64,000 nt of DNA, from contig CAJINV010000009.1 in the NCBI GenBank assembly GCA_905178155.1, positions 1,299,907 to 1,363,906 on the forward strand, given 5' to 3'. Position 1 is the first letter of the stretch, and the number at the start of each line of letters is the position of its first letter. This document shows, one piece after another, positions 11,755-22,199 of the stretch. The notes beneath the pieces are model-generated. The model saw nothing but the letters and a program-made list of their open reading frames with translations. It had not been told where the DNA came from and did no database searches. This DNA is from Amoebophrya sp. A120. Lineage: Eukaryota; Sar; Dinophyceae; Syndiniales; Amoebophryaceae. Made by a program: the position numbers and the translations under genes.

Positions 11755-13342
11755 TTATGCGGTGCGACAGGCTTCGCCCTAAACTGGGGCGAGGGATTTT
11801 TATCTAAAAGAGGACAAGCACAATTACTCATACTTTCATAAAAACACAGCTTCAAACTTTCGTTTTCTTGGTCCGTAGCCATACGCGTTGATATTTCCTC
11901 GCACACTGGTCAGATGGGTTTTTGGATCCCTTACCTCGTACACATTCGACGCACCACCTTTCCCGCCCAGCTGAATACACTCCGTCGGCGCCTTCATGCA
12001 ATTATCCTAGCAAAAGGATGCTTCATCTGGCGACAAGACATGATTGTAGGCGGTAGTGTAGTCTCTCATGTACTTAATGCGTGGGGTTCGTTCGAACCAA
12101 ATCCAAGAGAATGCTAGCAGAAATGACGAAAATCGACCCGAAGTGAATGCGACAACTCTCTTTCACGTGTGCAAAATAAAACCTACATTCCATTTGCGAG
12201 GATAACGGTACTGCCCTTGACTTTCGTCCCAGCCGGCCTCGCCCGTCTGGAAGCAGATCTCTGTGTCAGAGTCCAGGTACACGTTCCCGTTCTTCACGCC
12301 CACACCGTTTACCAAGTCCACTTGCTTGCACGTCAGCTTGTTCAGTCGCTCGTACTCGGCCAGCCGCTCCGCCTGGGCCCGGGTCTTGCCGAATACCGCG
12401 GCTTTCATCGCGATGGCTGCCCCGTTGGCACTGGTCATCAGCAAACCCAGCGCGGCAAGGGGGCTCGTGGCGACCTTCATGGACGCGCCCAGGGTCTTGA
12501 AAATCTTGGACACGATGTTCATCTGCACGGCGGCAACCATGCGCAGCCCGTTCGTCATCGACGCCAGGGTTTTGGAGGGTAACGCGGACAGCGGCGCCGC
12601 AAAATCCAACGTCGGCGTTTTAGCCAGGGCGTACTCGTTCGGCGCGCAGCACTTGAACCACTGGCTTGTTGTGGGGAAAAGTACTAGCATAAAGTAGTCC
12701 TCATCAGCGAGCGCCTGGCATGGATGATAGATTACTGCATGAATGATAGATTACTGTAAGCGCCATGCATGGATGATAGATTCAGACAACGATACGGGCA
12801 GAAAAACCCAAAGTGCTCTTGCGCAGTGCCCTAGCTGATGCTCAATCAGCGCGTCGCAGCCGCTTTTCTTGTATATGCATGGAACCACAAAGAAAACCCT
12901 TTATTGTGCTAGAATGACTTTCCCACACGATAATCTTCTCCGTCTTCAAGTATATGTAGCGCAACAGCGGACACGTGCCGTCGTCGCGCAGCATGTCCTG
13001 CTCCAGGATCCGCGTCTTCCATTGCGTCTGTGCTTTGATGCACTGCACGTCGAAAAGCTTACTGTCGTCCTGCTCGCGCTCCGTCCCGTCGGGACCAAAC
13101 ACCGTCTTCGAAGGCGGGCCGGACCGGGGCATCTGGTTACTGCAGTCCAGATAGAAGCTCGTTTTCACGCGATTTCCCAATTCCGGGAACGGGTGCGTCC
13201 GGGGAAGAAGCAGTGAGACCGCATGCGTGTGTACGGCGGCCGTGTACTGCAAAAATTCCGGCAGGGTGGGTAGTTGCTGGATCAGGTCTGAGAGCCCTGT
13301 AGAAGAGGAGGTGGCTCGAAGCGACATGCTGATTTTTCTCAT
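11755..13342 (-). CDS. Unrecognised multi-exon protein
   Basis: Three exons fit in phase 0: 13342-12929, 12660-12187 (acceptor CCAG, donor GTAGGT) and 12006-11935 (acceptor GCTAG, donor GTAAGG). A short terminal exon at 11778-11755 (EACRTA then stop) is a guess. Exon 1 includes LTHAVSLLLP-like hydrophobic and then acidic sequence. Exon 2 has an alanine/methionine-rich helical stretch (MKVATSPLAALGLLMTSANG) and then a Cys-containing domain with TEICFQTGEAGWD. Exon 3 adds CMKAPTECIQLGGKGG, whose cysteines suggest a disulphide-rich extracellular region. I do not recognise the family. An ATG at 13327 is an alternative start. Confidence 0.5.
12715..12786. repeat. Short tandem repeat of GCATGGATGATAGATTACTG
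   Basis: Three imperfect copies lie in the intron between the first two exons of the surrounding gene: GCATGGATGATAGATTACTG, its ATGAATG variant, and a third copy after a short spacer. Confidence 0.7.
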
Positions 13343-13945
13343 GTATTTGTTCAGTAGAAACGCGAATTCAGGTGTTTCAAGTGCCTTCTACCTGGCACTT
13401 TGTGTTCGGATAGGTTGTTTCAAATTATCCTTGGCGTCATTCTGAATAAGTACATAGGATCGGCGAGTTAGGGATGCAAAGTGAAAATCAGGGCACGAAA
13501 GTTGGCTCTTTGCATCAAGTGTGGTGCTCTAAAAGTACGATGAAAAGCGATTCTGCAACGACAGTGCTCACGATTGGCGATCTTGAACTGCAACGAATTT
13601 GCAGAACTCAATCTCAGCTTTACTATCACGAAGACCGAGTCAAACGCATCACCGATTCGCTATTTCTTCACGTGACGAGTTCAACTTCCAGGCGAGGAAC
13701 TTCAGCGGAAGTTTCATTCCGCGTTGTGAACAGAACGCGACAGCGAGAACGGATTTTCGTTGGATTGAAGACATTCTTTAAACTAGTACCTAGAGTACGA
13801 AACAAAAAAGAGCTCGGCTACGTTGACTTTGTTGTGTTGCTGTTGTGTCATCGATCCGCAAAACCTCGAGTTCGAAACGAAAGTAAGTATTTTATATTAC
13901 TTCTGCAAAACACGGCCAGCCTGTTCCACAACAGGAACATCAACA

Positions 13946-14824
13946 TCAGTTTTTTCTTTGATACAGGGCCACCACTCGCCTGCCCGTTTGCATCCGCAAG
14001 GGTCGTGTACCAAAATTTTCGTGGTCGTAATCGTCCTCTGCTGTGCTACTCTCCTGTGGATGACGCCATCCGAACCACGACTCCAGTGGAGTTACTAGAG
14101 AATCGCGATGCGCCACTGGATCTGATGAGTCGACGTCCTTGTCCAGAAGCCCTCGATCGCAGTCACCGCTCCTGCCGGCACTCTTCCACAACAAGCAGCG
14201 CAAACCCGCAAAAGGAGTGAATGTTGATGCGTTCGGCGTCTCGTCTCCACTCCGATCTCGCGTCGAAGGCGCAGCGCTTGTGTGTCTACTACTTTCTCCC
14301 CTTGCTGAAGTTTGTTCCGTCTTCCTCTCTCCAGCCGATTCTCCCTCCTCCTCCTCTTCTTCTTCGAGCAAGGCCTCGTCGATGAGTTTCGGCAAAGCAA
14401 AGGGGAAGGGGGCCATGGCGCAGTGTCGGATAAACCAGTTGTTCTTCACGGTGCGCTCAGCGGAGTCCGCTGCAAGTTTCGCGCGCTCGATCGCCCGACA
14501 GCACGCCGCGGAGTGGTTGTCCGACTTCCCAACGTCAGTGGGGTGGCACCGCGGACCCGCGCGCAGGTTGATCTCCATGCCCCGCTCGAAGCTGGCCACC
14601 GGACAAATCGCGGGCGCCGCCACGGCGAATTGCGTTCTTCGGTGCGCTGCATTGCTGGAGGCACTGGTCGTAAGCACGGGCTGCGCGGCAGTCGTTAAAC
14701 TCGAAGAAGGGTACGTAAAATCCGTTTCCAATCCCACCGACAACGCAGGATCTCCGACGTGATTATACCCATCCGGAGACGAGCTCAGCAAGTGCTGGCG
14801 TGCGGCTGCAAAGCGGGAAGACAT
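13946..14824 (-). CDS. Unrecognised acidic/Ser-rich protein
   Basis: A 292-codon ORF starts MSSRFAAARQHLLSSS. The middle has a cysteine-containing helical part (CHPTDV...AACCRAIERAKLAADS, then WFIRHCAMAPFPFALPKLID), followed by a run of eight glutamates and a low-complexity Ser/Thr tail. The 3' part may be spliced rather than read through. A competing 248-codon plus-strand ORF overlaps 13474-14220. I prefer the minus strand because its amino-acid composition is more protein-like. No function assigned. Confidence 0.4.
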   Translation of the reverse strand: MSSRFAAARQHLLSSSPDGYNHVGDPALSVGLETDFTYPSSSLTTAAQPVLTTSASSNAAHRRTQFAVAAPAICPVASFERGMEINLRAGPRCHPTDVGKSDNHSAACCRAIERAKLAADSAERTVKNNWFIRHCAMAPFPFALPKLIDEALLEEEEEEEGESAGERKTEQTSARGESSRHTSAAPSTRDRSGDETPNASTFTPFAGLRCLLWKSAGRSGDCDRGLLDKDVDSSDPVAHRDSLVTPLESWFGWRHPQESSTAEDDYDHENFGTRPLRMQTGRRVVALYQRKN

Positions 14825-15696
14825 GTTTCTTGATTTTCTTGGAAAAGTGGCGTATAGAGGTAAAGCTCAAGCTGCACGTCAGGGTAGAAAAGTTGGACTG
14901 AAATCAAAGGATTACAACCAACTTAGAGAAGTAAGAAGTATGCATCTTTCTACAGCGAAGTATGGAAGCACGAGCTCGATAGAGCGAATCGATCACTCGG
15001 GGCGAACACGAACACTACTCTGGCAAGCAGTCGCGTCGAAATAATCTCCGGTACGACTAAAACGATACGAAGTGAAAGAGAACAGCGAAAACCCTCGAAA
15101 GCTGCACAGGCGTCGACCACTGCTTTGGCTCCTGGTGCAATCACACTCCGCCCGGGAGTCGTCTGCCTCTGCTTTGCCATTTTCTATATATCAGAACCGT
15201 CTTTGTGTCTGATTCTCTTGCTTTCTTTTCATTTTTGTCCTCGAGTCAATCAAAGTATTCATTCCGCGCTGTTCGTATCCGACACCAGGTAGCAGCTTCG
15301 GATAGGCACACTACGAAGGGATATATCTCCTCGGTGTACAACTAGCTGGAGTTCCAAAAATCTCATGTACATAGGATTCTGAAAATAGCTGCCTCGCTCA
15401 TGGAGAAGCAGTCAAAAATCAGCGGCGCTTGCTCTACCTTCCTGTTATTTCATCCTGTAGTTCCTACTTTTTCTTGTTTCTGGGCTACTCATGACGTAAA
15501 AGTGATTCTCATGATCCTTTTTTGGACTGCTTGTTTATTCCGGTCTGAAGATCCTGACGTACAAAAAAAGAGTGTGGGGGTCGTGGGTACTGGAATTCCT
15601 GTCGCGTTTTTCCTATCCCGTCGGGGTCGGGTGCTGGTGGGAGGCGTAGCGGTCATTCTTACCAAACTTCGCTGCAGAACGCGGCCAGCGACGAAT
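14825..15696. other. Intergenic, no supported gene
   Basis: Short ORFs on both strands have no recognisable product. A plus-strand 133-codon ORF at 15400-15801 overlaps the last exon of the eIF4E gene and is taken as a shadow. Confidence 0.4.
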
Positions 15697-17004
15697 TTAG
15701 TGCTTCTGACTGGACTGATGGGTTTTTGCGTCGCACTTGGGTACGATGCCCTGTACGCCGTCAAGCCGGGTGGCCATGCACTTTTCGACGTTCTTCTTTA
15801 GTGTGTTCACCGCCGTCGTGTTGTCGTAATCCGTGAACCAGACTTCAATTCGGATACCTGAAAAGACAAGCGGGCACTTAGGTTTCATTTCTTTGCAAGG
15901 TATGAAACAAAACTTGCGACCTTCACGAAATTCAAATCTCCGAGGAAAAACCCACCGTGAAGCAAAACTCAGTGGTAGTCCTCCTCATAAAATCTATACC
16001 GTTTGCTTGTCTTGGTCCGGAGAGCTTGTCGACCAGGCGCACCCCCGTGATCATATCTACTGGCTCGATCGTTCCCCCAATCATTCCCAACACTAGATTG
16101 TTCCAGTACTCGTCTATTTGGCCACCGCCTGATGCTGGCTTCAGCTGTATTTTTCATCATAATGCATCAGCTAAATGTAATCTTTACCGGCCGCTGGTGG
16201 CAATCTAGTAAAAAAAAGGATGAAGTGCACGGTTTTATTAGGGAGAGGGACAGCAAGAACTTGTTTCCGCAAAACTATGTATCCTCCACCATAGTACCTG
16301 AAATTGAAAGTGGCCACCGCTCGCGTTCAGCTTGTCCTCCCACTCTGGTCGGATGCCGTCACGGAATATCATAATCGCGTCGATCACGTGCAGGCCATCC
16401 GGCTGCTCTCGTACCTGTAAAACGAACCCCGAAGAAATTTGATTCGTGTGACTCGAGAAAACAGGATATAATCCTCAAAAACACCAACACCGCCTGCGAA
16501 GTAGTACGTACGCACCAAGAGTGTGGTGACAGCAAACTGTAAAGAAAAGGGATATGTTGGATCAACGAAAAGTTGTGCTAGCTATACCATTCTCTTCTGG
16601 TCCAGTAGTTCTGATGGCTGTGGCATGTGGTTCCAAAGCTTCCAGAAGTCTTGTACCGTCCCGAACGGCGCTACTTTGTGCGTTGCGTCTGAGTACCTAT
16701 TGTTTCGCGCGCATGGATATCGTTCTTTCCTTCGTTAATGCGATCCAACTATGTGAGGGAAAAAATGGCAGAGTTACTGCTCTAATTAAAAATATGCATA
16801 GGACGGAAAGTCTGCAACAGATAATTGAAAAACGCTCTGTTACTGTGCCGCTTTGCCGTCTGAGGCCTGCATTATTTGTTCCCAGATTACCCACGTGTAT
16901 TTGAGCGGTAGTTCTTTTCGCAGAACGTCTTCTGCCTCCACATCGTCGCCCTGGTGATACTCCAATGCCGACGCATTGTGTGGGTTGAAACTCAAAAACG
17001 CCAT
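15697..17004 (-). CDS. eIF4E: Eukaryotic translation initiation factor 4E family, class II (4EHP-like)
   Basis: Five exons join in phase with GT-AG introns: 17004-16844, 16696-16588, 16414-16298, 16144-16000 and 15857-15697. They give 230 residues, a normal length for the family. Landmarks in order are PLKYTWVIWEQ (W38, W41), FGTVQDFWKLWNHM (4E-BP/eIF4G-binding face), FRDGIRPEWEDKLN with W115-E116 matching the cap-binding Trp102-Glu103 of human eIF4E, IDEYWNNLVLGMIG, and IRIEVWF with W184 matching Trp166. The other stacking tryptophan (human Trp56) seems replaced by Y55, as in 4EHP. The protein should bind the mRNA 5' cap in the cytoplasm. Whether it promotes or represses translation cannot be read here. 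Dinoflagellates are known to carry several divergent eIF4E clades. Confidence 0.92.
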
Positions 17005-17051
17005 TTTCACTTCTTGACAGACACAAAGAACGAGTACTATGTATCTACGGA

Positions 17052-17738
17052 CTATCTGTAGTTTCCGTGATACTTCCTGCCCAGGAATCGACAGATCTCT
17101 TGCCGTTGGAAAAACACGGCAAGAGCTAGAAATATAGTGCTGATTTTTTTCGGTGTCTTTGTTAACGTTAAAATTGAAGAAAACTCAGAAGTTTGCGGTG
17201 TTGCTGTATATTTGTTGATTTTCTTACAGTGGACCAACTTCCATTCAACTACTGATAAGCGATTACAAGCGTGCTTCCTCAGAAAATCACTCAATACCGG
17301 GTTTGTATCTATGGCGAACTTGCATTTGAGCCACACTGAGTTGCACCCAAAGTGCAGGGGCTCCGTGATTCTTTTCTCATACTCAGCCACAGCACTTGAT
17401 GGCGATTCGTGCTTTTTGGCGTACTTAGTTGATGTATATATCTGTCGTACTGAACTAGGTGGTCTGGCAATATTTCTGGAGAACGGCATTTGTTGAGCTG
17501 CGGACTGTTGATTGAGAAGTCCGTCAAGGATCGGTTTGTAGAGCTTAGAGATCCTAGCGGGCTCGCGAAAAAGCTCGCAGCTTTTTTTCCATGCGTGAAA
17601 ACTGAGCGAGGCACACAGGCTGAAGACGCTTTTATTTATTGTAGACGCTCCCGTAAAGAAGGTTTTTGGATTTTGATGGCGCTGGCGGGGGATCGGGATG
17701 GTGAACTTCACCGGAGCATCGGCAAACCGGTCGATCAC
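17052..17738 (-). CDS. Unrecognised protein, probably partial exon model
   Basis: A 228-codon minus-strand frame is open, from IDRFADAPVKFTIPIP onward. The part to about 17222 reads like protein (for example EYEKRITEPLHFGCNSVWLK and KFAIDTNPVLSDFLRKHACN). A likely donor, CACT|GTAAGAAA, lies near 17233, after which the frame loses protein-like character. The acceptor is not settled. It lies only about 50 bp upstream of the eIF4E start codon on the same strand. No domain recognised. Confidence 0.35.
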   Translation of the reverse strand: MIDRFADAPVKFTIPIPRQRHQNPKTFFTGASTINKSVFSLCASLSFHAWKKSCELFREPARISKLYKPILDGLLNQQSAAQQMPFSRNIARPPSSVRQIYTSTKYAKKHESPSSAVAEYEKRITEPLHFGCNSVWLKCKFAIDTNPVLSDFLRKHACNRLSVVEWKLVHCKKINKYTATPQTSEFSSILTLTKTPKKISTIFLALAVFFQRQEICRFLGRKYHGNYR

Positions 17739-19474
17739 GGGAAACTTCCTCTGCGTAGAATTCGCTTGGATCTGGGGGCTTGGCAGATGCTAAGCCTACT
17801 GAATCCGAACAGCATCATCTTTGAAGAGCTGTGTGTTGCCGGACCGTCATCATCGTACGGTGGCCGTGCGTGCTGACAAGCCGCTCCTTCAGAGCGCAGC
17901 CCGCAGCCACGCTTCGCATCACCATCGAACAAAAACACGTGACAAGTCAACAAACGTGCCAAGGTCACACCGCAAGCAGCAAAGGGCGCACAAGCATAGG
18001 CACCCCTGCGCAACGAAGCAGTGCGCGAGTCGCGCATCGCTGCCGTAGCGACAACGACGCCCGACCGGGAGAAGGGGACGCCACAGCGAAAACTGCATCA
18101 GAGGGCCGGGCGTCGTTGGCCTCCGCGTGTCGTGCGTGGGCGCGCGCCGCCACGGATGGCGCTGCGATCGCGACGGGCGGCGCCAGCGCCGCACAGGGCC
18201 GAAAGCCTTCGGATAGCCTGGGCAGCAGGAAGACGGGGCGCAAGCTACTGCCATAAGTGCCGCCCTCTCCATCGTCTCGACGCTACGCAGCCAGAGCTCC
18301 GGGCGTCGCCGTCGCCGCTCTTGCGTTTTCCGATTGATGGCGGCGAGATCGCTCTCATGCGTCAAATAGCTCGCCCCGCCCAGTCCGTGCGCCAAATAGC
18401 CCGCCGGGCAGTGATACAGTCCCCGCTCGAGGCGACGGCTGATCTATATAGGGGCCCGCTGGATTGCCCACGACTGACGGCCAAGACCACTGATCCGATG
18501 ACTGACGCTGCAGACGCACCTCAACGCTGCGGCCAGGCGCTCGTTGGTACTCGAGTACTAGGCAAATCTAATAACTCTGATGTCAGCTTTTCGGCTACCA
18601 GGCATCCAAGCAATAGATACTGAGGTCTCACAAAGAAGTACAGAGCGATTCCACAACGAGTTGGAACGCACCGCTGTGTAGCGAGCCCTATTTTGGATGG
18701 TAGAAGCGCCTACAGAAACTGCGCTAAACGCTTTCTCTGTTTGTCTCTCGACGCCGGTCCCGTCCAGCAACCGCTCGTATCAGCAACGCAATCAGTCATA
18801 GCAGTTCAACTAGTATTGAGTCGGTGCTATGCAAAGTAAGGTGCTGTCGCTCCAACGAACGCATCAAACATAGTAAGCGCAGCATATTAATTGTGGCGGA
18901 CTCCTCCGGCCCGAAGAGTTAACGCTCATCCTCCTTTCCACTTTCACGGCGAGACACCATGGCTCTGTCTTGTCATAGCAGAAATCCGACAGTGCTCCGA
19001 TGAGCGAACACACGCTCCGCTACCTCATCGCAGCACGTGTCACGCTCCAGAAAACGTGACCAGGTAGTAACTTTCAGACTTGTCGATCTTGCTCATGGGT
19101 TCAAAAGTGTCGCAGCTTTCCTTTCTGTCTTGCAGACTTATGACATGCGATTTTTCGAAACAAGAAGCAAAAGGAAGACGATACTCTGTCTGAGAAAAGC
19201 GAAAAACTCAAATCGTTTGACTTGTCCAAGTAGGTACACGTCCGGTGTATTGAAGGAGCAGTTTACTAGTAGGTGCTTGCAGCTACATGTGGTTCATGTG
19301 GCTCGTTTTGATGGAGAACTTCCATATTTGTGGATACTAAAACCCGCAACAATTATACAATTTTTTGGAAAACAAACATCATACAAGAAAAACACTGCTC
19401 GTCCAACTCAACAACTCGCCTCTTAAGACACCTCACGCTGCGTCTTCCGCCCCTTCCTGTGGCTCCACGTTGGG
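17739..19474. other. GC-rich then ordinary intergenic DNA
   Basis: From 17880 to about 18480 the sequence is GC-rich and open in many frames at once, with Arg/Ala/Ser-rich translations that do not look like proteins. From 18500 to 19474 only short ORFs occur. A 129-codon plus ORF at 19037-19426 has no recognisable feature. No gene is called. Confidence 0.45.
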
Positions 19475-21405
19475 TTAGTTTACCAAAGGATGCCCCCAGC
19501 TCGTAGCGCCATTATCTATGTTCCAAAACGCAGGGGTTTTTGGGTCTTCTTTGGGAAAAAACCCGACCCATCCAGGCACCAACCAGGTGCATGGCGGTCG
19601 CTGAGAGGTTGTGTAGCCCGTGCGGGTCTCGCGGTACCTGAGGAGCCGCTTACCGTCCTGGTTTTCGGGTACGAACGTCTCCCAGGGCGAGACAACGGGC
19701 GCCTGGCCCAGCTTCTCCACCAGTTGATCCTCTGATAGGGGGATGACGCCGTGCGAACGTGCATATGCATCCTCTTCCCGAACGACCCGTGGCGGCGGCG
19801 AGGGAGCAGCGGGGGTCGCTTTTCTATCCTGACGCTTCCGCGCCGGCGGGGACGGTGATGGACCGCTGGAGCTAACCCGTCTGCTTCCCTGCTCCGCATC
19901 CGAAGGCGTCCGCACCACAGATTCCCGTGCCCCGGGGGACGGCGGCTCGGGCGACTCGGAGTACTCGAAGGAACTCGTCCCTGTCTTCACATTATCGTTA
20001 GTGGGAGCATCTACCTGGGGACGCGCGGCTCGTGGTGAAGATGCCGGTCGGGCGGTGTCTCGTTCACGCGGAGAAAAGTGCATGGGGCGCGGAAACTTTT
20101 TTTTTACTTCGTCTTTAATCCACTTTTCCATATCCTGCTCCATAGAATCCCTCTTGAGCGCCATGTTCGCCGTATGCACGTACACGTTGTCGTTGAGCTC
20201 CTTGATCTTGTTGAAGAAATCGTCCTTGAAAGTCGCGGCCTCGTCCGGCTTTAGGCGCCCCCCAGGACGGCTCATGTTGAACAGGCCTGATTCGGGATTA
20301 AAATGCGATATCAGCATGCGGCTGAAATGTTCTTCGGCAATACGATGGAAAAACCATCATCAGTCTGGCCTTATCTGAAATGAGAACTCCCTGAAAAAAT
20401 AACACTCACCGTGGTTTAAGACCGACTTGCTCAGGCGCCAAGCCCCCTTTTCCCATTCGAGCACGCCCCACGACCTCCTTCCGTTTCCCCCGTTGGTCAA
20501 CAAGTTCCGTTCGCTCGTAATAAAGTTCGCTGTCCGATAATCCAACTGCGATCTCCGTTGCGGCAACTCCGCTACAAATTTCGCTGCGACTGCGTCCAGT
20601 TTGGCGAGAAAAGGTTCGTGGGGACCCCGCGGGTCCGCGTCTTTATAATCAGTGTTGTGCTTTTCCAGCACCGGGAGGAAGATTTGGAGCCAATCTTGCA
20701 GCTCTTCCGAAAACATGAAGCGGGAGAAGCCCTCGTGCTTCCACTTGCTCGGCCAACAACCTGAGATTGATTTTGCAGCGGCAGGTATGACTTGGGAAAC
20801 AGAACGCCGCGGCTCAGCATGTGAAAACCAAAACATCACAGTATGTGCAAAATACCGCGTTTCAGCATTGCCTCGGCTACTTTTCCACCCAATAATCGGT
20901 CCTCATAGAGCGCGTTCTTGAGCCTCGTCAGCTGCGGAGATTGGTATGTTTCAAACTCTTTTATGACTGCATCGATAAACAAAACCATCCGCCTTTTTCT
21001 TCTCCGCCAGTCCCTGAACCTCGCCGTCCATGTGGACTCTTCGAAAAAACCGTCTTCTGAATGCCGCGTAACTTCCAGAATATCGAGCACGTCCCTCTCT
21101 GAGTCTATGCAGGTATTGCGAGCCTTTCCGGTCGGGACGTGTCCTGTTTTGTTCATTCAAAGAACCAAATATCAAACCTGAAGAAAAGTCGAAAGGAGCT
21201 GCGCGCCAGTTCGGAGCATCAAACAGAAATAGAGCAGTTTACCCTCCGTGTCCAATGTATGAATCCGCGCGTCGACTTCGCGTTGAGTTTCTCCGTCGTG
21301 TACAGCCTTAGCAATTTTCGCGAGTTCAGCGTCAGCCTTATCCCATTTCAGGGCGCGAATCTTCGACCGGATAGATATGAAAGTGAGTGCTGCCTCGGGA
21401 TTCAT
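19475..21405 (-). CDS. Four-exon protein with WW-like C-terminal modules
   Basis: The exons are 21405-21178, 21123-20856, 20760-20410 and 20331-19475. All junctions fit GT-AG and phase (0, 1, 1), giving 567 residues. The first three exons are mainly helical and charged (KWDKADAELAKIAKAVHD; TWTARFRDWRRRKRRMVLF; SEELQDWLQIFLPVLEKH). Exon 4 has a Pro/Ser-rich low-complexity linker. It then has two tryptophan-containing stretches, PWETFVPENQDGKRLLRYRE and GWVGFFPKEDPKTPAFWNID followed by GATSWGHPL. The spacing of W, DGK, Y, T and P recalls degenerate WW domains, which bind proline-rich ligands. That is inference. The true start may lie further upstream. Confidence 0.6.
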
Positions 21406-21850
21406 CCTCGGGGGAAGTATCTATTAACACCATGACAAGCCGATTTTCGACCTCGGGGAGTACACGCGACCGCGAGGCATGACAAGAAAGACACAATACA
21501 ATTCTTTCGAACAGAAAGAGTCAGCACCGAGACAACTGGTCCAGCGAGGAGAGGACAAAGAGGCTCACGTCACTGGAATAGACCTCTCTAGCGCTCCGTT
21601 CGTCATTGTTGTAAGGGCCGGTTGGTCCTACATCCATACAGCGAAAAGAATGTAGTGACTGAGGCTAGTATCAAACAATAGAGATACCGCACGATGTAGT
21701 AAAACCTAAAGACTCATCGTCTGGAAATCGAAATGGTAAACGTACGTCACAACGAGTTGGACAGCATCGATCTACAGTGCCCTCTCTTTTCGAAAGTGAG
21801 CATACCCGTCGAAATTCCCCTCATCGGTTTTCTTGTTTCTCTCATCAGCA

Positions 21851-22123
21851 ATGCAGTCCAGCAACCGCACACCGCAGCAGCACTCCCACTCGCATCATTC
21901 CAACTCGATTGGAAGCATTGTCAAATTGAGACCACAATGGTCGTTTACCGAACGAACACAAAGCGCGACCCCGCGAAACGTGTCCGAGGGTGTAGAGCCC
22001 CATCGAAGCGAGTTGAAACCTCCTGCGATCGGACGCCTTATTTGTCTAGGCGCCATCTGTCTCAGCATCTGTGTTGCATCCGCCAGCACGGTCTCTGATG
22101 ACACAGTAGACGCGTGGACTTGA
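21851..22123 (+). CDS. Small single-pass membrane protein (hypothetical, 90 aa)
   Basis: The ORF starts MQSSNRTPQQHSHSHHSNS and is polar and His/Ser-rich. It ends with one hydrophobic helix (IGRLICLGAICLSICVASAS) just before a short acidic tail. This could be a tail-anchored protein or a first exon with a signal anchor. Nothing else supports it. Confidence 0.3.
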   Translation: MQSSNRTPQQHSHSHHSNSIGSIVKLRPQWSFTERTQSATPRNVSEGVEPHRSELKPPAIGRLICLGAICLSICVASASTVSDDTVDAWT

Positions 22124-22199
22124 ATAAGTAGATTGACACTTGGAGCAAAAAGCGCGCTCGCTTTTGCAACTCGAGGCAAAACAACTTTCGCAGCGAAGC

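Noticed and set aside
13474-14220. 248-codon plus-strand ORF
   Set aside because: It overlaps the minus-strand ORF 13946-14824. Its composition is less protein-like and no domain or signal is seen.
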